In this document: positions 1 to 3,691 of the stretch, in pieces
Layout of the letters: every line of letters starts with the position of its first letter
How positions within the stretch are numbered: the stretch's first letter is position 1
DNA from: JACOTV01 sp964445135
GTDB lineage: Bacteria > Patescibacteriota > Microgenomatia > UBA1406 > GWC2-37-13
DNA: 6,395 nucleotides
NCBI GenBank assembly: GCA_964445135.1
Contig: CAYUJW010000051.1
Span: 1-6,395, forward strand
Reading direction: 5' to 3'
The notes under the pieces: generated by a model
Database searches by the model: none
Seen by the model: only the letters and a program-made list of their open reading frames with translations
Told to the model about the DNA's origin: nothing
Program-made: the position numbers and the translations under genes

Positions 1-734
1 GAAGCAGGTGAGTGGCAGTGTGATATTTAAGCACTTGATCGCTATGATCAGCCAATCCTCCTTTAAACTTTCCGGCACTCCCGCTTCGCGACAGTTCTTT
101 GTGTTTTTCAAACTCAGCGTAAAATGTGTCGCGATCGACCGTTTTTCCCTGGTCATTGAGAATCTCCTCCGTCACTTCAAGAGGAAATCCATGGGTCTGG
201 TAGAGGTCAAATGCGACACGACCGTCTGCAGCATCGAGCTTTTCCAGTTCCCGCATGCCTTTTTCCAGGCTTTTTGCAAACTTTGCGATCTCATCACCAA
301 TCACCCGTTGCATAATTGCTGCATCTGTTTCAGCTTCAAAATACACGCCATCGTACATCTCGAGAATGACTTTCGAAATGGCTGCAACTTCGATTGATTG
401 TGGCAGCTGTCCATCCATGAGGCCGCGCATCTTGATCATGAGGCGTCTAAGGAGGCGTCGAAGCACATATCCTTGCTCTTTGTTTGAAGGCATGACTCCG
501 TCTTTGATCAGGAATACCGACGCTTTGAGGTGATCGGCGATAATGCGCATGGAAGGCTTTTTGTCGCCCGCGTAGGAGACGCTGGTTATTTCAACCACTT
601 TTTTTATGATCGGCTGGTAGAGATGTGTCGCAAACATGTCTTCATTGTTTTCAACGGCCATGATAAGTCGCTCCAGCCCTCCGCCAAAATCTACATTCTG
701 TGCGGGAAGCGGTTTGAATCCATCTGTGGTCTTG
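1..734 (-). CDS. alaS: Alanyl-tRNA synthetase, part downstream of the assembly gap (partial, runs off left edge)
   Basis: This is the continuation of alaS after the N run; it reads openly for 244 codons from 733 to 2. It begins KTTDGFKPLPAQNVDFGG and contains class II motif 3 (GGGLERL, nt 685-665), which binds ATP. It continues through the helical tRNA-recognition region (RIIADHLKASVFLIKDGV, then EQGYVLRRLLRRL), both hallmark AlaRS blocks. The last readable residues are HTATHLL (nt 22-2), the first half of the zinc-binding HxxxH site of the editing domain that hydrolyses mischarged Ser-/Gly-tRNA(Ala). The rest of the editing domain and any C-Ala domain lie outside the window. The codon phase differs from the piece upstream of the gap, so automatic callers will split this gene in two, with a false start such as the internal ATG at 661. 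I infer one gene, because the two halves join in family order. Confidence 0.95.
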
Positions 735-744
735 NNNNNNNNNN
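735..744. other. Assembly gap of 10 N inside alaS
   Basis: Ten N interrupt alaS between the residues FMQYI and KTTDGF. Eleven nucleotides (744-734) separate the last codon of the upstream frame from the first codon of the downstream frame, so the literal spacing would be a frameshift. Other AlaRS proteins have about four residues between FMQ(F/Y) and the DG of the next block. Simply joining the ends with the single C at 734 shared gives ATC AAG, in frame and of the expected length. The N run is therefore best read as a scaffolding placeholder with little or no missing sequence. Confidence 0.97.
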
Positions 745-1428
745 GATGTATTGCATAAACACATCGTTACCGATCTCCAAAAACCGGCCACAGTCACAAT
801 TCTGGTGACATTCCGGTCCGAAGGCGAGGTCGTGTTCAACATGGGTAAACTCGTAGAATACCTCGCTATCTGGACCTCCTGGTTCCCCAACGGGCATATT
901 GGCAGGTATCCCTGCGCGTGACCACCAGTTTTTGGAGGCGGGGTACATGCGAATGCGCGCGCCAATTTCCGCTTTTATACCAACTGACGCAAAGAGCTCT
1001 TTCCATATCGTGATTGACTCCTCATCACGGGGGAGCCCCGGCTCACCTTCAAACACAGTTACCCATAATCTGTGAGGATCAATACCCAGCTCTTCAGTCA
1101 GGAACGTAAAAAACCAGGTGAGTTGCTCACGCTTAAAATAGTCGCCCAATGACCAGTTGCCCATCATCTCAAAAAATGAATCGTGGCGGTTGTCTCCCAC
1201 CTCATCAATGTCTTGCGCGCGAAGACACGGCTGAACATTGACGAGTCGGGTACCCTGGGGGTGTGGTTCACCGAGCAAATTTGGGACAAATTGTTGCATG
1301 CCACTTCCCGTAAACAATGTGGTTGGATCATTTTGAGGGACAAGCGGAATGGCAGGAACCGATGCGTGCCCGCGGCTTTGCAAAAACTCGATGTATTTTT
1401 TTCGTAATTGTCGATGGTCAAGTGACAT
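745..1428 (-). CDS. alaS: Alanyl-tRNA synthetase, N-terminal catalytic part (upstream of the gap)
   Basis: AlaRS activates alanine with ATP and charges tRNA(Ala) in the cytoplasm. These 228 residues are the class II aminoacylation core. Motif 1 lies around residues 24-47 (PLVPQNDPTTLFTGSGMQQF). Motif 2 is at about 66-98 (QPCLRAQDIDEVGDNRHD, then FFEMMGNWSLGDYFK), including the family-typical MMGN(W/F)S. The alanine-pocket block GEPGGPDSEVFYEF and the catalytic-core strand FLEIGNDVFMQY follow. A cysteine-rich insert (PECHQNCDCGRF) lies just before that strand; E. coli AlaRS lacks it, but I recall similar inserts in Patescibacteria. The ATG at 1428 is chosen because the family N-terminus (HRQLRKKYIEFLQSRGH) starts right after it. 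The gene is divergent from nnrD and is preceded by an extended -10 box only 9 nt upstream. Confidence 0.97.
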
Positions 1429-1437
1429 AATTGTTCC

Positions 1438-1446
1438 ATTATATCA
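1438..1446 (-). promoter_or_regulatory. Extended -10 promoter element of alaS
   Basis: On the minus strand the sequence reads TGATATAAT, a perfect TGnTATAAT extended -10 element, with its last base 9 nt before the alaS ATG. An extended -10 can work without a strong -35 box, and I see no good -35 at 16-18 bp spacing. Transcription starting 6-7 nt after the box would leave a leader of only about 2-4 nt, so the mRNA would be leaderless or nearly so. The GGA between the box and the ATG could be mistaken for a weak ribosome site, but it would lie at or before the expected start of the RNA. Confidence 0.65.
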
Positions 1447-1514
1447 AGCGTCACACAAAGATTGGTCATTGTATTGCGCAGAAGTGGTTAAGTTGACTGG
1501 AAATTGTCAGCAAA

Positions 1515-1536
1515 ATGTGGCATCATAATGTCACAT
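1515..1536. repeat. Imperfect inverted repeat in the alaS/nnrD intergenic region
   Basis: The arms ATGTGgCAT (1515-1523) and ATGtCACAT (1528-1536) are inverted copies around the 4-bp centre CATA; the only non-Watson-Crick position is G1520/T1531, which could still form a wobble pair in RNA. It overlaps the candidate -10 box CATAAT (1524-1529) of the rightward genes, which is where a repressor operator would be expected. As RNA it could form a 9-bp stem with a 4-nt loop. It has no U tract after it, so a terminator is unlikely. Function is inferred from position only. Confidence 0.45.
1524..1529 (+). promoter_or_regulatory. Candidate -10 box (CATAAT) for the nnrD-to-secA run
   Basis: CATAAT differs from TATAAT at one position. 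At 17 bp upstream there is no good -35; TTGTCA at 1504-1509 is 14 bp away and TTGACT at 1493-1498 is 25 bp away, neither at normal spacing. If used, RNA would start near 1536 and leave a leader of about 40 nt to the ATG at 1576. It is the best candidate I can see for the rightward genes, but it is weak. Confidence 0.3.
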
Positions 1537-1551
1537 CGTCAACTCGAATAG
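1528..1551 (+). other. Mini-ORF (MSHRQLE-stop) just before nnrD
   Basis: This 7-codon ORF starts ATG TCA CAT CGT and ends with TAG at 1549-1551, directly abutting the GTG at 1552, which is in the same frame and is the most upstream possible start of nnrD. Its peptide MSHRQL resembles the AlaRS N-terminus MSLDHRQL encoded on the other strand, with four of six shared codons identical. It could be a leader peptide coupled to nnrD, a relic of a small inverted duplication, or chance. It has no Shine-Dalgarno site, and the candidate promoter at 1524-1529 would start RNA inside it, so translation is doubtful. Confidence 0.15.
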
Positions 1552-1575
1552 GTGACAAACACCCCACCCTGCAAT

Positions 1576-2511
1576 ATGATTGCCCTATCAACTTCAAACA
1601 ATCAAGACATTACTCCGTTTATTGAGCGAATTCCACGACCAGCACGCACTTCCCATAAAGGTCAAAATGGACGAGTACTCATTATTGGTGGATCTGAACT
1701 CTTTCATTCTGCTGTGCTGTGGTCTGCTGAAATAGCCTCCCATTTGGTTGACATGGTTCATTTTGCGTCTACCGAGCAAAATAACGAGGTAATGACGCGG
1801 TTAAAAACACAATTTCGCAATGGAATTGTGGTGAAGCGCACAGATATTGATGCATATATCCAAGAAGATGACGTTGTGCTCATTGGGCCAGGAATGGTGC
1901 GTGATCCCAACCATTCACCAGCCGCCACACCATTATGCGCCTCTTTAAGCGAAGTCCTGAAAATTGAGAATGAAGGTATTCAAACTGCCGCGCTCACTCG
2001 CTATATATTGGCCACCTATCCTGATAAAAAATATGTAATTGATGCGGGGGCATTGCAAATGATGGATCCTGAATGGCTACTTTCTCTGAAGCAGCCTGCA
2101 ATTTTGACGCCGCATCAAGGTGAATTTGCACGCACATTTGGTACACATGTTGAAGAATTAGATTTGAAAGAAAAGGCGCAAAAGGCAGCGGAAATAGCTC
2201 AAAAATTTAATTGCGTTGTTCTTTTGAAAGCGGTGTCTGACATTGTAACAAACGGCACGGATACCTATATTATTGAGGGGGGAAACGCAGGGCTAGCAAA
2301 GGGTGGAACTGGTGATATTCTGGCGGGGACTGTCGCCTCTTTGTATGCAAAGTCAGATGCCGTAGCCGCTGCAATTGTTGGGTCATGGATATTAAAGCAG
2401 ACGAGCGAAGCGCTCTATAATACATCTGGATACTGGTATAATAACAGTGAGATTATTGCTCACATGCCGCGCATTTTGCATGGCATAAGTACAAAAAGTA
2501 AGGTACAATAA
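1576..2511 (+). CDS. nnrD: ADP/ATP-dependent (S)-NAD(P)H-hydrate dehydratase
   Basis: This enzyme removes water from hydrated, damaged NADH and NADPH (NAD(P)HX) using a nucleoside phosphate, restoring the cofactor. It belongs to the ribokinase-like YjeF C-terminal family. Numbered from ATG 1576 (311 aa), visible motifs are SHKGQNGRVLIIGGS (26-40), GPGM (104-107), VIDAGALQMM (154-163), ILTPHQGEFARTFG (176-189), and GGNAGLAKGGTGDILAG (235-251), with D247 the expected catalytic Asp. The N-terminal NnrE epimerase domain found in fused YjeF proteins is absent. An extra stretch of about 35 residues separates GPGM from the DAGAL strand. The start is uncertain: an in-frame GTG at 1552, directly after a TAG, would add 8 residues. 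I prefer the ATG because the other genes here use ATG and the conserved core begins well after it. Neither start has a Shine-Dalgarno site. It is first in a run of four genes. Confidence 0.92.
   Translation: MIALSTSNNQDITPFIERIPRPARTSHKGQNGRVLIIGGSELFHSAVLWSAEIASHLVDMVHFASTEQNNEVMTRLKTQFRNGIVVKRTDIDAYIQEDDVVLIGPGMVRDPNHSPAATPLCASLSEVLKIENEGIQTAALTRYILATYPDKKYVIDAGALQMMDPEWLLSLKQPAILTPHQGEFARTFGTHVEELDLKEKAQKAAEIAQKFNCVVLLKAVSDIVTNGTDTYIIEGGNAGLAKGGTGDILAGTVASLYAKSDAVAAAIVGSWILKQTSEALYNTSGYWYNNSEIIAHMPRILHGISTKSKVQ
2504..2509 (+). promoter_or_regulatory. Weak -10-like box before the Ig-like protein gene
   Basis: TACAAT overlaps the last codons and stop of nnrD and lies 19 nt before the next ATG. 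It has one mismatch to TATAAT, but the hexamer 17 bp upstream (TGGCAT) is a poor -35 and there is no TG extension. It may add an internal start within the gene run; chance is equally likely. Confidence 0.2.
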
Positions 2512-2528
2512 CCTCTCTTAAACACGGT

Positions 2529-2951
2529 ATGAAAAAAGAATCGATCGTTGCAATCGTGCTTGGCATCGGCTTTGGATTAGTCGTTGCCTTTGTGATGATT
2601 GGAGTAATACGTCAATCTACAAAGTCTGAAAGCTCACAAGTTCCAACCGTTGATCTGAAGCCCAAAACAACTGACGTAATAGGTAAGCCAATGCAGATTG
2701 CGACACCTGCTGATCGTGAAGTATTTTCACAAAATCGAATTACCGTAACAGGCCGAGCTGCAAAAGACTCGCTTCTTGTCATTCAATCGCCACTCGTTGA
2801 AGTGGTGCAAAAACTCACCTCTGATGAATTTAAGATCCCCTTCGATCTGGCAGTTGGTGAAAACGTCATTACCGTCTCTGTCTATCCTCAGGACAAAACT
2901 CAAAGTAAACAGCAAAAAACAATTCGCGTGTATTATATAGATGAGGAGTAA
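2529..2951 (+). CDS. Membrane-anchored protein with a single Ig-like beta-sandwich domain
   Basis: I do not recognise a named gene. The 140-residue protein starts MKKES, then has one hydrophobic segment (about residues 6-27, IVAIVLGIGFGLVVAFVMIG) without a clear cleavage site, so it is probably a signal anchor with the rest outside the cell. A short polar linker (28-52) leads to a domain at 54-137. That domain follows the pattern of bacterial Ig-like/glucodextranase-B-type modules: a P-A-D-R-E-V-F turn, ITVTGRA, a central SLLVIQSP strand, FKIPFDLAVGENVITVSVYP, and a final IRVYYI strand. Such modules usually bind surface polymers or act as spacers; no enzyme motif is visible. It lies 17 bp after nnrD and 12 bp before the next gene, so cotranscription is likely. 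No Shine-Dalgarno site is seen before the ATG. The fold assignment is by pattern only. Confidence 0.85.
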   Translation: MKKESIVAIVLGIGFGLVVAFVMIGVIRQSTKSESSQVPTVDLKPKTTDVIGKPMQIATPADREVFSQNRITVTGRAAKDSLLVIQSPLVEVVQKLTSDEFKIPFDLAVGENVITVSVYPQDKTQSKQQKTIRVYYIDEE

Positions 2952-2963
2952 TACTTAAAAAAC

Positions 2964-3674
2964 ATGATAAAAAAATACCTAACAACTCTGCTCATAATGG
3001 CGTACCTTGTGGTGCCTGTAGCCAGCGCCCAAACAAAGGCTCCAACGAGTGCCTCCGCATCTGCCACACCCGTCCAAACAAAGGTCGATAAGGAAGTGCA
3101 GAATTTGAAAGACAAGATTGCGAATAAAGTAAGTGAATTACAAAAGAAAAAAAAGCGTGGCATATCAGGGGTGATCAGTGAGATTTCAGATAAGAGCATT
3201 ATCATTGAATCGGAAGATTCAGAAACTTTTACCATCACACTTGATGAGGTGCTGACAAAGTATTTTGTGATTTCTGGCATCTCAAAAAAAGAAGGGACGA
3301 TCGCGTCGTTTGCGAAGGGCGACTTTATCATTGTTGTTGGTCCAGAGACGGATGGCGATGTAGTTGCAAATGCCATATATAAAGATGAGAGATATCTGGT
3401 TGGCGCAGGCAGCGTGACCGAAGTCAATGCTGCTGATTTTTACATCAAAGTAGTGACAACTGATAAGGAATCTATGATTATTGATATGGAGACAAATACC
3501 AAGCGTGTTCTTATGGACAGCAAAACACTCGAGTTTGAGACTATCGGATTTTCAAAAATTAAAGAAGGCGACACCATTCATTATGTGTTGAAAAAAACAG
3601 GGAAAGAGCGCGAGGCCAACAGATATTCTGCACTTCGAGTAATGGTTATCCCGCAAGAGTATTTTATTAACTGA
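2964..3674 (+). CDS. Secreted protein with two tandem DUF5666-like beta-rich repeats
   Basis: This 236-residue protein has no named gene that I can give. It has a classic Sec signal peptide: MIKKY, a hydrophobic core, and VASA before Q23, which fits signal peptidase I cleavage after A22. A Ser/Ala/Thr-rich linker (23-40) and a charged, probably coiled-coil helix (41-65, ending KKKK) follow. Two related beta-rich repeats come next, about 66-142 and 146-230. Each opens with a G-V-(I/T)-E-(I/V) strand, GVISEISDKSIIIES against GSVTEVNAADFYIKV, and ends with a KGD/EGD hairpin (FAKGDFIIVVG against KIKEGDTIHYV). This resembles OB-like DUF5666 domains, and I recall similar full-length proteins in Microgenomates. 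No cysteines, lipobox, anchor or enzyme motif is seen. Its export would need Sec, and secA is the next gene, 17 bp on. GAGGAG at the end of the previous gene is 15 nt from the ATG, too far for a normal ribosome site. Confidence 0.88.
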   Translation: MIKKYLTTLLIMAYLVVPVASAQTKAPTSASASATPVQTKVDKEVQNLKDKIANKVSELQKKKKRGISGVISEISDKSIIIESEDSETFTITLDEVLTKYFVISGISKKEGTIASFAKGDFIIVVGPETDGDVVANAIYKDERYLVGAGSVTEVNAADFYIKVVTTDKESMIIDMETNTKRVLMDSKTLEFETIGFSKIKEGDTIHYVLKKTGKEREANRYSALRVMVIPQEYFIN

Positions 3675-3680
3675 TATAAC
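3672..3680 (+). promoter_or_regulatory. Extended -10-like element before secA
   Basis: TGATATAAC matches the extended -10 consensus TGnTATAAT except for the last base. Its TGA is also the stop codon of the preceding gene. It ends 11 nt before the secA ATG, so a transcript from it would have a leader of only about 4-5 nt. It shares the 8-mer TGATATAA with the alaS promoter element. No good -35 is seen. It would give secA its own promoter in addition to readthrough from upstream. Confidence 0.4.
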
Positions 3681-3691
3681 TTTATCCAACT

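Noticed and set aside
691..734. Apparent C-terminus of the upstream alaS frame (RPQMDSNRFPHRM then stop)
   Set aside because: It is the wrong frame created by the artificial N spacing; the correct frame restores KTTDGFKPLP and motif 3.
8..808. Plus-strand ORFs at 8-397, 255-533 and 530-808
   Set aside because: They lie antisense to alaS, whose reading is supported by many family motifs on the minus strand; their products are low-quality and resemble nothing.
1493..1498. TTGACT as the -35 box of the rightward promoter
   Set aside because: It is 25 bp from CATAAT, and no -10-like hexamer lies at 16-18 bp spacing.
1429..1575. Possible tRNA, T-box or riboswitch in the alaS/nnrD intergenic region
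   Set aside because: The region is too short, with no cloverleaf, no T-box sequence and no long conserved-looking stems; only the small inverted repeat stands out.
2943..2948. GAGGAG as the Shine-Dalgarno site of the secreted-protein gene
   Set aside because: It is 15 nt from the ATG, beyond normal spacing, and it encodes the final Glu-Glu of the previous protein.
3147..3154. Run of eight A as a programmed frameshift or phase-variation site
   Set aside because: It encodes lysines in a KKKK stretch and the frame on both sides belongs to the same protein; such runs are common in AT-leaning coding DNA.
2512..3691. Terminators between the rightward genes
   Set aside because: The gaps are 12-17 bp with no GC-rich stem followed by a T tract, which fits cotranscription.
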